From an uncultured Nonlabens sp. (GTDB taxonomy: Bacteria > Bacteroidota > Bacteroidia > Flavobacteriales > Flavobacteriaceae): a stretch of DNA of 64,000 nucleotides. The stretch lies in NCBI RefSeq assembly GCF_947495285.1, contig NZ_CANLXZ010000001.1:1-64000 (forward strand), given 5' to 3'. Shown one piece after another: positions 35,214 to 44,231 of this stretch. How positions within the stretch are numbered: position 1 is the stretch's first letter; each line of letters begins with the position of its first letter. The notes beneath the pieces were generated by a model. The model was not told the origin of the DNA. It ran no database searches and worked only from the letters and a program-made list of their open reading frames with translations. The position numbers and the translations under genes are program-made.

Positions 35214-36575
35214 TTAGTTTTTTAAGGTTTTATTTTCTTCATAAAGGGAGGAAGGCATGATCCATGAATGGTGTTTAAAGTGGCTCCATTTTTCTTGTGT
35301 AAGATCTACCGTGGGATCAGTAAGTTGTTTTCTAGGCCTTCCATTTATAGAAACCTTGATATCAGCATAGACCTCTATTTCTTTGCCTTCTCTAGCATAG
35401 ATTTCTTCTAGTTTTTGTGCAAACTGCCATATAAAGTCAGGTTTAGATTGTACAGAGCGTTGTTGCTTCTTACTTAAATACTGGTTTAAGTGTACAGGTG
35501 TTTTTTTACCATTCTCTTTATCTACCACATAGAATATACCGTATCCAGACCTACTGCGCAACATCATGCGCCAGCTTAGTCGGTGTCCTTCTTCTGTCCA
35601 TAATACATCGTCTTTTATGACCCAATGTCTTAAGGGTAGTAAAAACATGAGGATTAAAAACGTGATGGTACAAAAAAGGATGACAGGTTTTGTTTTAGGT
35701 ACAATAACTTTGCTCGCTGCATAGTAGGCTTTTTTTCTAACTAATCTTTTGTGCAATACTTCGGTAGAGAAAAAGAACAGTAAAAAGGATAATGCTAGAT
35801 AAGGGAAAATGCCTATTTGAAAAACAATACTATTAAAAATGTGGAAGAAGATAGAAGCGATAATGGCTATCCATCTTGTTTTTTTCCATAGCAATAATGG
35901 TACGATCAATAGATCAAAAAATAAACCAAAATACAATATCGCCTGATGTGACCAGCCGTGTTGTAAAATGTCAAACGACTTACCTCTTGTGCTCATTAAG
36001 TATTTTGCAAAACTACCGTCTAACCAGTCTGGGTAGAACTTTGCGATACTTGCATAGCTATAAACGATCCATATAAATGCGATAATAAATACATAAATCC
36101 ACCTGGACATATGTTCTTTTCTATAACCGGCGTCTAATCTCGCATCTATGGATACTGATCTGTTTGCAGGTAAAAAGATCATTATAAAATTGAGTAACAT
36201 TAATAAGTAGCAATGGTTATTGTAACTACTTTTTTGCAATAAGTAAACATAGGCCCAGCTTACAGCATAAAATATCATTGCTATACGATATTTGTAACCT
36301 ACCATAACTAGTAAACCAGCTGTTCCCATAACAGAGTACAGTACATACATCCAGCTACCAGGTAGAGGTTCGAGAAATTCAAACCCTATAAAAGTAAAAG
36401 TAAAATCGGGCTCTATAAATAACCTTTTCACAGCACCTAAGGCAATGGAACCAAATGCCTCACAAGCGATAAGTAAACCAAAAATTATTCTAAAAAGGAC
36501 TAACGCAGAGTTATCTACCTGTGTAAAAAGCCATCTATCCCACTTGCTGTGCATAGGCTCTGGTTTTTTGTTCAT
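35214..36575 (-). CDS. HTTM-domain membrane protein (vitamin K-dependent gamma-carboxylase-like)
   Basis: 453 residues with about seven hydrophobic segments in the first ~300 residues: after DNSALVLFRIIFGLL, the pattern KSSYNNHCYLLMLLNFIMIF and CNHY-like spacing match HTTM domains of bacterial gamma-carboxylase homologues. The C-terminal ~150 residues are soluble and contain WRMMLRSRSGYGIFYVVDKE, also seen in this family. Its activity in bacteria is not established. It overlaps the end of ribF by 41 bases and is cotranscribed with it. Confidence 0.8.
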   Translation of the reverse strand: MNKKPEPMHSKWDRWLFTQVDNSALVLFRIIFGLLIACEAFGSIALGAVKRLFIEPDFTFTFIGFEFLEPLPGSWMYVLYSVMGTAGLLVMVGYKYRIAMIFYAVSWAYVYLLQKSSYNNHCYLLMLLNFIMIFLPANRSVSIDARLDAGYRKEHMSRWIYVFIIAFIWIVYSYASIAKFYPDWLDGSFAKYLMSTRGKSFDILQHGWSHQAILYFGLFFDLLIVPLLLWKKTRWIAIIASIFFHIFNSIVFQIGIFPYLALSFLLFFFSTEVLHKRLVRKKAYYAASKVIVPKTKPVILFCTITFLILMFLLPLRHWVIKDDVLWTEEGHRLSWRMMLRSRSGYGIFYVVDKENGKKTPVHLNQYLSKKQQRSVQSKPDFIWQFAQKLEEIYAREGKEIEVYADIKVSINGRPRKQLTDPTVDLTQEKWSHFKHHSWIMPSSLYEENKTLKN

Positions 36576-37470
36576 CTAGTTGCATTGCTTTTACTAGGTC
36601 CTCTAGATGGTTAAATTTCTCTTCTTTTCTTAATCTTTTATGAAAGAATAGTTCTAAATTCTTACCATAAAGGTCTTCATTAAAATCTAGGTAATATGTT
36701 TCTATAGTTTGGATAGCTTCATTAGAGACAGTAGGATTTATACCTATATTAGTCATGCCATACACACGAGTGCCGTTAATAATAGAACTCGTGATGTAGA
36801 CTCCTGTCGCAGGAATAAGCTTATAGGGTTCTTTAACTATTAAATTTGCGGTAGGATAGCCTATTGTGCGGCCCACTTGTTTTCCAGTAACGACAGTGCC
36901 GCGTATACTAAAATTGCAGTTGAGATATTTGTTAGTTATCTCTATCGAGCCGTTTTCTAGAGCACTTCTTATCTTAGTGCTGCTTACAGCAACTTCTTCT
37001 ACTTCTTTTTTTGAAATTTCTATAACCTCAAAATCATATTCTTTAGAATATTCTATAAGTTGTTCAATACTAGCAGATCGGTTAATGCCGAATCGGTGAT
37101 CATATCCTATCACTACTACTTTTGCCTTTAATTTATCTACTAGAATATCTTTTACATAATCTATAGCGGTTTTTCTAGAAAATTCTTTAGAAAAAGGATG
37201 TATAACTATATTTTCTATTCCTTGATTTGCGACTAGATGGACACGCTCGGTAATTGAGTTAATCAATTTAAGATCATAATCTGGCTGTAGAACCATTCTA
37301 GGATGGGGAAAAAACGTGAGTAGAAGGCTTGTTAGGTTGTATTCTTCAGCTTTCTTAACCACACGTTGTAAGATTTTCTGGTGTCCTTGATGCACGCCAT
37401 CAAATGTTCCTATAGTTACCACAGCGCTTTTTACAGCTTTATATTTATCAATATTATCGTAGGTATTCAA
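36535..37470 (-). CDS. ribF: bifunctional riboflavin kinase / FAD synthetase
   Basis: 311 residues. The N-terminal FMN adenylyltransferase half starts VVTIGTFDGVHQGHQKIL, the nucleotidyltransferase HxGH motif, and has VVIGYDHRFGINRSA; the C-terminal riboflavin kinase half has GRTIGYPTANL and TGVYITSSI. It makes FMN and FAD. The downstream HTTM gene starts inside its last codons. The short gap to pth holds palindrome copy 7. Confidence 0.95.
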   Translation of the reverse strand: MNTYDNIDKYKAVKSAVVTIGTFDGVHQGHQKILQRVVKKAEEYNLTSLLLTFFPHPRMVLQPDYDLKLINSITERVHLVANQGIENIVIHPFSKEFSRKTAIDYVKDILVDKLKAKVVVIGYDHRFGINRSASIEQLIEYSKEYDFEVIEISKKEVEEVAVSSTKIRSALENGSIEITNKYLNCNFSIRGTVVTGKQVGRTIGYPTANLIVKEPYKLIPATGVYITSSIINGTRVYGMTNIGINPTVSNEAIQTIETYYLDFNEDLYGKNLELFFHKRLRKEEKFNHLEDLVKAMQLDEQKTRAYAQQVG

Positions 37471-37570
37471 TTCAGGGTTTTCTTTTGAGAATTTGCAAAT
37501 TAAAATAATCTGCGCATATTCTTATGTTTTTTAAGAGCCTTTTAATGGATGTGATGTTGGTTGCTGTTAC

Positions 37571-37584
37571 GCTTTCGCGAAAGC
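37571..37584. repeat. interspersed palindrome, copy 7 (intergenic)
   Basis: Exact GCTTTCGCGAAAGC, flanked by TTAC and GTAG, in the 147-base gap between ribF and pth. It lies 34 bases beyond the pth stop, where it could act on the 3' end of the pth transcript. Confidence 0.9.
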
Positions 37585-37617
37585 GTAGTACGTATCCATC
37601 TTTTATTAATAGTCTAG

Positions 37618-38184
37618 TTATTTACCATTGTATTGATTCATGGTGTTAGCTAGTCCTGCATGGGTGAAGGATAGCGCCATCTCTGCGGTAGTGCTCAGGC
37701 GTTCAGGAAGTTCTTTTTGTTCTTCTTTGTTCCATTCTCCAAGTACATAATCAACCTGTCTGCCACTTGAAAAAGTATTAGAAATGCCGAAACGTAAACG
37801 TGGATATTTAGGTGTGTTAAGTGTGATCTGAGTGTCTTTTAAACCGTTATGACCGCCATCGGTTCCTTTTGCCTTCATGCGCAGCGTGCCGAATGGTAGG
37901 TTCAAGTCGTCTGTAATAACAAGTATGTTCTCTATATCGATATCTTCTTGTTTCATGTAGTATTTAACCGCTTTGCCGCTTAAATTCATGAAGGTATTGG
38001 GTTTGAGCAGGATAACGCTCTTACCTTTATGTTTAATGGAGGCGACGTCTCCTAGTTTTAAGGTTTCAAAACTAGCCTCTTTTAAGATGGCAATTTCCTC
38101 TAGTACTTTAAAGCCTATATTATGTCTAGTCTCTGTGTATTTTGCGCCTGGATTACCTAAGCCTACAATTAAGAATTTTTTCAT
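37618..38184 (-). CDS. pth: peptidyl-tRNA hydrolase
   Basis: 188 residues. It releases stalled peptidyl-tRNA. The N-terminus FLIVGLGNPGAKYTETRHNIGF holds the catalytic Asn and His motif, LKPNTFMNLSGKAV the second, and ITDDLNLPFGTLRMKAKGTDGGHNGL the third. All catalytic residues are visible. A terminator for rplY lies upstream, so pth is likely transcribed from its own promoter in 38185-38271. Confidence 0.95.
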   Translation of the reverse strand: MKKFLIVGLGNPGAKYTETRHNIGFKVLEEIAILKEASFETLKLGDVASIKHKGKSVILLKPNTFMNLSGKAVKYYMKQEDIDIENILVITDDLNLPFGTLRMKAKGTDGGHNGLKDTQITLNTPKYPRLRFGISNTFSSGRQVDYVLGEWNKEEQKELPERLSTTAEMALSFTHAGLANTMNQYNGK

Positions 38185-38271
38185 GGGGTCTTTTTCCTTT
38201 AAGATTATAGTGATTTAGGACTCACTATTCCATATGTTTTGTAACCATTTAAACATGCTGTAAAAATAAAA

Positions 38272-38299
38272 AAGCTGCAAGAAATAAATCTTGCAGCTT
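38272..38299 (-). terminator. terminator of the prs-rplY operon
   Basis: AAGCTGCAAGA / TCTTGCAGCTT, a perfect 11-bp stem with loop AATAAA and an A run on the plus-strand left (U tract on the minus strand), 21 bases past the rplY stop. Confidence 0.85.
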
Positions 38300-38319
38300 G
38301 TAAAAGTATAGAAAAGCGA

Positions 38320-38943
38320 TTAATCCTGTTTAGCCGCAGCTTCATCACTTGTTTCAGTAGAAGGAACATCTTCTTCATCATCATCATCTGCAACAGCGGT
38401 ACGAGATGTTTTAATCATACAAACAACTACAGAGTCCTGGTGCATGATTTCATACTCATCTACTCTTAAATCACGTACATATTTCTTAGCACCGATTTTC
38501 ATTGGAGAAATATCGATTGTGATATAATCTGGTAGGTTAGCTGGTAACGCTTTTACTTTTAATTTACGGTTGTTACGACGTAAAACACCACCATTAAGTA
38601 CACCTCTTGAAGATCCTTCAAGAACAACAGGTACTTCCATAGTAACAGCTTTATCATCAAATATTTGATAAAAATCTGCGTGTAAAAGTAATTCTTTTAC
38701 TGGGTGCCATTGCATATCTTGAGCGATTGCGTTGAACTGTCCGTCTTTTCCTAAATCGATAACTACAGTGTGTGCATCTGGAGTGTAGATAAGTTTTTTG
38801 AACGCTTTTTCTTCTGCTGAGAAATGTATTGCTTCGTCTCCTCCGTAAATTACGCAAGGTACCAATCCAGCATTACGTAGGGCTTTAGTTGCCTTTTTAC
38901 CCACGCTTTCTCTTTTAGATCCTAAGATCGTGATTGATTTCAT
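38320..38943 (-). CDS. rplY: 50S ribosomal protein L25 / general stress protein Ctc
   Basis: 207 residues. The N-terminal ~95 residues are the L25 5S-rRNA-binding domain ([25 protein letters not shown]), followed by the TL5/Ctc beta domain ([19 protein letters not shown]). The C-terminus ends in an acidic, low-complexity tail ([15 protein letters not shown]). It follows prs by 24 bases in one operon, a conserved pair in Bacteroidota. Confidence 0.93.
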   Translation of the reverse strand: MKSITILGSKRESVGKKATKALRNAGLVPCVIYGGDEAIHFSAEEKAFKKLIYTPDAHTVVIDLGKDGQFNAIAQDMQWHPVKELLLHADFYQIFDDKAVTMEVPVVLEGSSRGVLNGGVLRRNNRKLKVKALPANLPDYITIDISPMKIGAKKYVRDLRVDEYEIMHQDSVVVCMIKTSRTAVADDDDEEDVPSTETSDEAAAKQD

Positions 38944-38967
38944 GTTATATATATTTAGTTAATGAAA

Positions 38968-39909
38968 TTACATTATAAAGTTGTCACTAATAGACTCGTT
39001 GTTTTGCACGCTTTGCATAACGCCTGCAAATAGAGAGGCGCAAGATAATACTCTTATCTTACTACTTTCTTGCTTTAATGGGATTGAGTCTGTAACGATT
39101 AATTCTAATAATTGAGAGTCTTCTATACGGTCGTATGCTTTACCTGATAAAATTGCGTGAGTACAAATTGCTCTTACACTTTTTGCGCCTCTTTCCATCA
39201 TAACATCTGCGGCTTTAGTAAGTGTTCCTGCTGTGTCCACCATGTCATCCACTAAGACTACATTTTTTCCAGTCACATCACCTATAAGCTCCATGTGGGA
39301 GATTACATTTGCTTTCTGGCGTTGTTTGTAACATACAACTACATCGCTTTCTAATACTTTAGCATATGCATAAGCACGCTTTGATCCACCCATGTCAGGA
39401 GACGCTATGGTAAGATCACTTAAATTAAGACTCTTTAAATAAGGTATGAATAAAGAACTTGCAAATAGGTGGTCCACTGGTTTTTCAAAAAAGCCTTGTA
39501 TCTGATCTGCATGTAGGTCCATCGTTACAATACGAGTTGCTCCTGCAGACTCTAGAATCTTTGCGATCATTTTTGCTCCTATAGGTACACGAGGTTTATC
39601 TTTACGATCTTGTCGTGCCCAGCCGAAATATGGTATTACAGCTGTGATGTGTCTTGCGCTTGCGCGTTTTGCAGCATCCATCATTAATAGCATTTCCATT
39701 AAATGATCACTACTAGGTTGTGTAGATCCTATAATAAAGACGCGACGGCCTCTTATAGATTCTTCAAAAGAAGGCTGGAATTCTCCATCACTAAATGTTG
39801 AGAAGTTTACCTTACCTAAAGTTGCGCCGTACTTGTCTGCTATAGCAATAGCAAGGTCCATGCTCTGGCGACAGCCGAATAATTTAGCGTTGTTTAAAGG
39901 GTAGTTCAT
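38968..39909 (-). CDS. prs: ribose-phosphate pyrophosphokinase (PRPP synthetase)
   Basis: 313 residues, class I PRPP synthetase length. The N-terminal half has the ATP region FSDGEFQPSFEESIRG, and RQDRKDKPRVPIGAKMIA; MDLHADQIQGFF carries the conserved histidine segment; VLVDDMVDTAGTLTKAADVM is the PRPP-binding loop. First gene of the prs-rplY operon with promoter -7 box TACATTTG at 39943-39950. Confidence 0.95.
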   Translation of the reverse strand: MNYPLNNAKLFGCRQSMDLAIAIADKYGATLGKVNFSTFSDGEFQPSFEESIRGRRVFIIGSTQPSSDHLMEMLLMMDAAKRASARHITAVIPYFGWARQDRKDKPRVPIGAKMIAKILESAGATRIVTMDLHADQIQGFFEKPVDHLFASSLFIPYLKSLNLSDLTIASPDMGGSKRAYAYAKVLESDVVVCYKQRQKANVISHMELIGDVTGKNVVLVDDMVDTAGTLTKAADVMMERGAKSVRAICTHAILSGKAYDRIEDSQLLELIVTDSIPLKQESSKIRVLSCASLFAGVMQSVQNNESISDNFIM

Positions 39910-39942
39910 ATTAAAATCCTTTAGGTCTTGATTTTAAGGCTG

Positions 39943-39950
39943 CAAATGTA
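39943..39950 (-). promoter_or_regulatory. promoter -7 box of prs
   Basis: TACATTTG on the minus strand, exact TAnnTTTG match, 33 bases before the prs ATG. Confidence 0.6.
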
Positions 39951-40016
39951 CTTATTATTTTAGAGAAGGCTCTCTAAATAAGAGCCAATTTGTATTTAAA
40001 AATAATTTTAATGTAT

Positions 40017-40024
40017 TACTTTTG
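40017..40024 (+). promoter_or_regulatory. promoter -7 box of the tRNA-Leu gene
   Basis: TACTTTTG matches TAnnTTTG, 18 bases before the tRNA; a TTG at 39990-39992 lies 24 bases upstream of it and can act as the -33 element. Confidence 0.55.
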
Positions 40025-40042
40025 CCGCTCCAATTGTTTAAT

Positions 40043-40124
40043 GCCTCAGTGGTGGAATTGGTAGACACGTTGGATTCAAAATCCAATGCTTTACGGCGTG
40101 CCGGTTCGATTCCGGCCTGAGGTA
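40043..40124 (+). tRNA. tRNA-Leu (anticodon CAA)
   Basis: Acceptor GCCTCAG pairs with CTGAGGT (one G-U), D arm GGTGGAATTGGTAGACAC, anticodon stem TTGGA/TCCAA around the loop TTCAAAA with anticodon CAA, a short variable arm typical of type II tRNAs, and the T arm GCCGGTTCGATTCCGGC. The CCA end is not encoded (ACAAA follows). The CAA anticodon reads leucine UUG codons. Confidence 0.95.
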
Positions 40125-40442
40125 CAAAAAAAAGTCTTTTATTAGTGTTTATCACTTTTAAGAGACTTTTTAAGTTTAATACTGTAACAAGATTTGTAAC
40201 AATCTTCATTTTTATTAAAATTCTAAATATTAACATTTAGATAACATCATACGTGTTTAATACCCCTAAGTTTCTGAAAACCTTGTTGTTTCCACTTGTT
40301 TTTAATAATGTTGAAATGGTCATTGCTGGGTGTGTAATATGTTTTTTTATTATAGATTAACGTTAGTTGTGTGATTTTAGCTCAAGAAACTATATATTTA
40401 CTTCCTTAAAATCTAAAAATACAAATAAATCAAATAAATCAA
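40125..40442. other. gap between tRNA-Leu and the exbB gene
   Basis: No credible gene lies here. A weak hairpin with runs of A and T follows the tRNA (AAAAGTCTTTTATTAGTG... AAGAGACTTTTT) and can serve as its terminator. The last ~60 bases carry a TATATTTAC stretch, a weak -7-like site for exbB. Confidence 0.4.
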
Positions 40443-41186
40443 ATGAAACGATCACTTTCAATTTTATTCACGGCAGCCATGACATTATGTGTTACTGGTG
40501 TTGCTTCAGCGTCTGCATTAATTCAAGAAGCTCCAGAGGTAATTAAGACAGAGTCTTTCCACCAAGTTTTAAAGAAAAACTTTATTGATGGAGGCCCTGG
40601 ATTCATGGCCATCGTATTAGTATGTCTTATATTAGGACTTGCAGTTGCTATAGAAAGAATAATTTATTTAAATCTTTCTACAACAAATTCTAAGAAACTT
40701 GCTGCTGATGTAGAGCAAGCTTTAAAAAGTGGTGGTATAGAAGCTGCTAAGGATGTGTGTCGTAACACAAAAGGACCTGTAGCATCTATCTATTATCAAG
40801 GACTTGATAGAGCAGATGAGAGTATTGAAGCTGCTGAAAAAGCTGTTGTAGCTTATGGTGGTGTTCAAATGGGTCAATTAGAAAAGAATGTATCTTGGGT
40901 ATCTTTATTTATCGCTCTTGCACCTATGTTAGGTTTTATGGGTACGGTAATAGGTATGATCGGATCATTTAACAGTATTGAAGAAGCAGGTACTATGGAG
41001 CCATCTCTTGTAGCTGGTGGTATTAAAGTAGCACTTCTTACAACAGTATTTGGTCTTATCGTAGCGATTATACTTCAAATTTTTTATAATTATATCGTTT
41101 CCAAAATCGATAGTATTGTAAATGATATGGAAGACGCTTCTATTACTCTTATCGATATTCTTGTAGACTATAAGAACGGTAAGTAA
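40443..41186 (+). CDS. exbB: MotA/TolQ/ExbB proton-channel family protein
   Basis: 247 residues. After an N-terminal hydrophobic segment, residues ~50-80 form the first channel helix (GFMAIVLVCLILGLAVAIE) and two more follow at ~155-220 (PMLGFMGTVIGMIGSF, then LLTTVFGLIVAIILQIFYNYI). The GFMGTVxGM segment is the TolQ/ExbB signature. With ExbD it forms a proton-driven complex that powers TonB-dependent or gliding/secretion machinery. First gene of the exbB-membrane protein-exbD-exbD-porT group. Confidence 0.9.
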   Translation: MKRSLSILFTAAMTLCVTGVASASALIQEAPEVIKTESFHQVLKKNFIDGGPGFMAIVLVCLILGLAVAIERIIYLNLSTTNSKKLAADVEQALKSGGIEAAKDVCRNTKGPVASIYYQGLDRADESIEAAEKAVVAYGGVQMGQLEKNVSWVSLFIALAPMLGFMGTVIGMIGSFNSIEEAGTMEPSLVAGGIKVALLTTVFGLIVAIILQIFYNYIVSKIDSIVNDMEDASITLIDILVDYKNGK

Positions 41187-41208
41187 TTAACCATTACAAA
41201 AATAAATC

Positions 41209-41682
41209 ATGGTTTTACATAAAGTATTAAAATACCTAGTTCTTCTTTTGAGCCTTATAGCGATGGGATTCTTTTTCTATACGCTAGCTTTGGGTGATGA
41301 AGCAATTGAACTAAATACGGAAGGCAGCCAGGCTGTTACCGTATCGCCATTAATCTATTTGGCTTATATTTCGTTAGCTCTTATTGCTGTTATAGTGATA
41401 ATCTTTGTTTTCAAAGGACTTTTTTCTAGTGCCGAGGTTTTAAAGAAATCATTGATTTCTGTGGGACTTCTTGCAGTTGTTGCATTGGTATCTTATTTCG
41501 TTCTTGCAGATGATAGCGTTTTAGATGCGTCTGGTAATGTTATAGAATTAGAAGATGGAGAGCTGTTAACTGCTGGAACTTCTCAATGGATAGGTGCTTC
41601 TTTGTATATGTTTTACATATTAGGAGTAGTTGCTGTTGGGACAATAGTATGGTCTGGAGTAAGTAAACTTATAAAAAAATAA
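41209..41682 (+). CDS. small four-helix membrane protein of the ExbB/ExbD cluster
   Basis: 157 residues with four hydrophobic segments (residues ~5-25, ~45-65, ~75-95 and ~130-150), a short Cys-free loop and a C-terminal SKLIKK. It has no enzyme motif. Its place between exbB and exbD in the same direction is typical of flavobacterial clusters, so it may be an accessory subunit, but this is inferred from context only. Confidence 0.7.
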   Translation: MVLHKVLKYLVLLLSLIAMGFFFYTLALGDEAIELNTEGSQAVTVSPLIYLAYISLALIAVIVIIFVFKGLFSSAEVLKKSLISVGLLAVVALVSYFVLADDSVLDASGNVIELEDGELLTAGTSQWIGASLYMFYILGVVAVGTIVWSGVSKLIKK

Positions 41683-41685
41683 ATT

Positions 41686-42315
41686 ATGGCTAGAAGATCT
41701 GCACCAGAAGTAAACGCGGGATCGATGGCAGACATCGCATTCCTACTATTGATCTTCTTCCTGGTTACTACCACGATTGAAGTGGATAGTGGTATCGCAA
41801 GTAAATTGCCACCACCTCTTCCCGAGGATGTGAAGCCTCCATTAATTAAGGAAAAGAATATTTTTCAAGTAATTGTGAATGCTGAGAATCGTCTACTCGT
41901 AGAAGATGCTGACATGGATATCAAAGACCTGACAGCAGCTGCTGTTAAGTTTTTAGATAACGGTGGAGGTACAGAAGCAAGAAATGCTTGTACGTACTGT
42001 AGAGGTGCAAAGGATCCAGAATCTTCTGATAATCCTAAGAAAGCAATTATTTCTTTAGTGAATGATAGACAGGCATCTTATAAGATGTATCTAGCGGTGA
42101 CTAATGAGCTCGTAAGAGCTTATGCTATTCTTAGAGATAGAGAGGGACAACGTCTTTATAATGAGACTTATGGTTCTATGACAAAAAGATTGTCTGACTG
42201 GCCTGCTACAGAGGTGGAATCTCCAGAATATGAAGAGCTAAAGGGTAAAATTGATAAAGTGAGAGAATTGTTTCCTAGAAACCTTTCTGAAGCTGAACCT
42301 CAAAACAGAGAATAA
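41686..42315 (+). CDS. exbD: ExbD/TolR-family biopolymer transport protein (with CxxC insert)
   Basis: 209 residues. The single N-terminal membrane helix includes the proton-relay Asp (MADIAFLLLIFFLVTTT), then a periplasmic domain. A loop contains ACTYCRGAKDPESS, with two Cys in a CxxC arrangement, as I recall from flavobacterial ExbD proteins. A second ExbD gene follows three bases downstream. Together with ExbB they form a motor complex. Confidence 0.88.
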   Translation: MARRSAPEVNAGSMADIAFLLLIFFLVTTTIEVDSGIASKLPPPLPEDVKPPLIKEKNIFQVIVNAENRLLVEDADMDIKDLTAAAVKFLDNGGGTEARNACTYCRGAKDPESSDNPKKAIISLVNDRQASYKMYLAVTNELVRAYAILRDREGQRLYNETYGSMTKRLSDWPATEVESPEYEELKGKIDKVRELFPRNLSEAEPQNRE

Positions 42316-42317
42316 TT

Positions 42318-42803
42318 ATGTCTAAGTTTAAGAAAAAAAAGAGTGGTGAATTGCCAGCTGTTTCTACAGCATCTCTTCCTGATATTGTTTTCATGTTATT
42401 ATTCTTCTTTATGGTTGCGACTGTAATGAGAGATGATGAACTACAAATTGAAAACAAATTACCACAAGCTAATCAAGTTGAGAAGCTAGCAGAGAAGAAG
42501 AAGGTGGTTACTATTTACATAGGTAAACCTAATCCTAATTTTCAAAAGACCTTTGGTATTACTGAAGTTGTTCAATTAGGAGATAAGATTGCACCAGTTA
42601 GTGATGTTCAAACCTTTGTTAATACTAAGAGAAATCTTATGGACGAAGATGATAAGGATGCGATGACTGTTTCTTTAAAAGTAGATCAGAATTCACAGGT
42701 TGGTATTCTAACTGACGTAAAGCAAGAATTAAGAGATGCTTATGCTCTTAAGATTAGTTATACTTCAGTAGAAGGTGATCCTTTAAAAAACTTGAAGAAT
42801 TAA
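42318..42803 (+). CDS. exbD: second ExbD/TolR-family protein
   Basis: 161 residues. SLPDIVFMLLFFFMVATVM is the membrane helix with the conserved Asp, followed by a periplasmic domain without the Cys insert of its neighbour. Two different ExbD proteins per ExbB is common in this phylum. It is two bases downstream of the first exbD gene; a terminator at 42828 separates it from porT. Confidence 0.88.
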   Translation: MSKFKKKKSGELPAVSTASLPDIVFMLLFFFMVATVMRDDELQIENKLPQANQVEKLAEKKKVVTIYIGKPNPNFQKTFGITEVVQLGDKIAPVSDVQTFVNTKRNLMDEDDKDAMTVSLKVDQNSQVGILTDVKQELRDAYALKISYTSVEGDPLKNLKN

Positions 42804-42827
42804 TATTTAGTTCTTTAATTTTATATT

Positions 42828-42862
42828 AATAGCCACTCTTTTTTAGAGTGGCTATTTTTTTG
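42828..42862 (+). terminator. terminator after the ExbB/ExbD genes
   Basis: AATAGCCACTC / GAGTGGCTATT, an 11-bp perfect stem with a T-rich loop, followed by seven T. Confidence 0.85.
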
Positions 42863-42892
42863 CTTTAACTTTACTGTTTAATTTAATTTGTT

Positions 42893-43603
42893 ATGAGAAT
42901 TCCTTTTTTGGCTATATTGTTTTTATCTGGTTTAAATGGAATAAGTGCCCAAAATTCTAAACGTTCTGAAAATGCTATTCCTACTGTGGTTGACTCGCTT
43001 TACAGAGAAGATCAATTTTATGTAGCTTTATCTTTTAACCTTATTAATAATGAGCCAGATTCTTTTTCTCAAAATGGATTCTCTGGAGGTCTACGTGTAG
43101 GTTTTGTTAGAGATATGCCATTAAATAAAAGACGTAATGTTGCTATAGGCGTAGGTCTGGGTTTTTCCACAAATTCCTATAATTCTAATTTGTTCATAGG
43201 AGAAGACTCTTCGGGAGGAACAGTTTTTAGTATTCTTGAAGATGAGGGCAGTGTAGATAGAAATCGCTTTTATACCAATTTAATAGAAATGCCTATACAA
43301 TTTAGATGGCGTACTTCTACTGTAACTAATACTACATTTTGGCGTATATATAGCGGTGTGAAGTTATCTTACCTGTTCACTCATAGAGCAAGCTTTAAAG
43401 ATGATGTTTCTTCGGTTAAGAAAACCTCTATTCCAGAGTTGAATAGAATTAGATATGCAGCTACTTTGACCTTAGGTCATGGTAGTTTCAACGCATTTGT
43501 TCATTACGATCTTAATACTTTATTTGATGATAATGCGCTAATCGGTGCAGAGCGTTTAAATCTACAACCTATTAAATTCGGAATTGAATTCTACTTATTA
43601 TAA
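42893..43603 (+). CDS. porT: PorT-family outer-membrane beta-barrel protein
   Basis: 236 residues with a signal peptide ending ISAQN. The mature part is rich in alternating aromatic and polar strands (GGLRVGFVRDMPL, YSGVKLSYLFTHRASF, LGHGSFNAFVHYDL) and ends in ...IEFYLL, a typical barrel C-terminus with a Phe-X-Leu pattern. PorT is required for type IX secretion in related species; position next to ExbB/ExbD supports the family but the exact PorT call needs a profile search. Confidence 0.7.
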   Translation: MRIPFLAILFLSGLNGISAQNSKRSENAIPTVVDSLYREDQFYVALSFNLINNEPDSFSQNGFSGGLRVGFVRDMPLNKRRNVAIGVGLGFSTNSYNSNLFIGEDSSGGTVFSILEDEGSVDRNRFYTNLIEMPIQFRWRTSTVTNTTFWRIYSGVKLSYLFTHRASFKDDVSSVKKTSIPELNRIRYAATLTLGHGSFNAFVHYDLNTLFDDNALIGAERLNLQPIKFGIEFYLL

Positions 43604-43619
43604 CTTTAGTAGGCTCGAG

Positions 43620-44225
43620 TTAATTTGTTAGATAGCTAAATGCTAGTATCTGACTAACTAGTCCTAATAGAAATCCAAATATAAGTTGGTGATCGTTATG
43701 TGCCTTCATGCTTAATCTTGACGTAGCAGTGAGTCCGCAAATAATACCTAGAACAGCAATCTCTTTCAGTAGATTAATTCCCGATGTATAAGATAGCATT
43801 ATTAAAAAGCCCAAAGTGCCGCCTGTAGCCATTAAATGAAGGCTTATCTTATATTTAATAGTTACCAGTATAGTTGCTACTAGCGTAGCAATTAAAGTGC
43901 CTAGGAAAAAGTTATATAAAGGTATGTTTAAACCGTTTACAAAAGTGCTCCTTAATAACATGATCAATAAAATAGCATAAACAATTAACGGTGTTATCCT
44001 CTCTCTAGTAGTAGATAGATGAACACTTTTAACAATGCCTAAGATTTTAAGAATGCCGTAGATAAATAAAGGAATAGCGGCGGTAAGGATAACAATTAAA
44101 TACAGTTGTAACTTTACACTATCAGCATTGCTGTAGTAACTTATGTTGTAGTACCATATAGACACTAGAGAAGGAATGAATAAAGGATTTACTACATAGC
44201 TCCATAGTTTGAGAAACCACTTCAT
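43620..44225 (-). CDS. PAP2-like membrane protein with weak catalytic motifs
   Basis: 201 residues with five or six membrane helices. The layout resembles type 2 phosphatidic acid phosphatases, with LHLMATGGTLGFL and SRLSMKAHNDHQLIFGFLLG in the positions of the second and third motifs; the His in KAHND is present, but the PSGH motif is not (MATGG). Activity is doubtful. It lies six bases from the rpoN stop and is cotranscribed with it. Confidence 0.6.
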   Translation of the reverse strand: MKWFLKLWSYVVNPLFIPSLVSIWYYNISYYSNADSVKLQLYLIVILTAAIPLFIYGILKILGIVKSVHLSTTRERITPLIVYAILLIMLLRSTFVNGLNIPLYNFFLGTLIATLVATILVTIKYKISLHLMATGGTLGFLIMLSYTSGINLLKEIAVLGIICGLTATSRLSMKAHNDHQLIFGFLLGLVSQILAFSYLTN

Positions 44226-44231
44226 AAAAAT

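Noticed and set aside
39955..40236. 93-codon minus-strand frame across the tRNA-Leu gene
   Set aside because: It is antisense to the tRNA, with the PQAGIEPARR-type sequence often produced by reading a tRNA backwards; not a gene.
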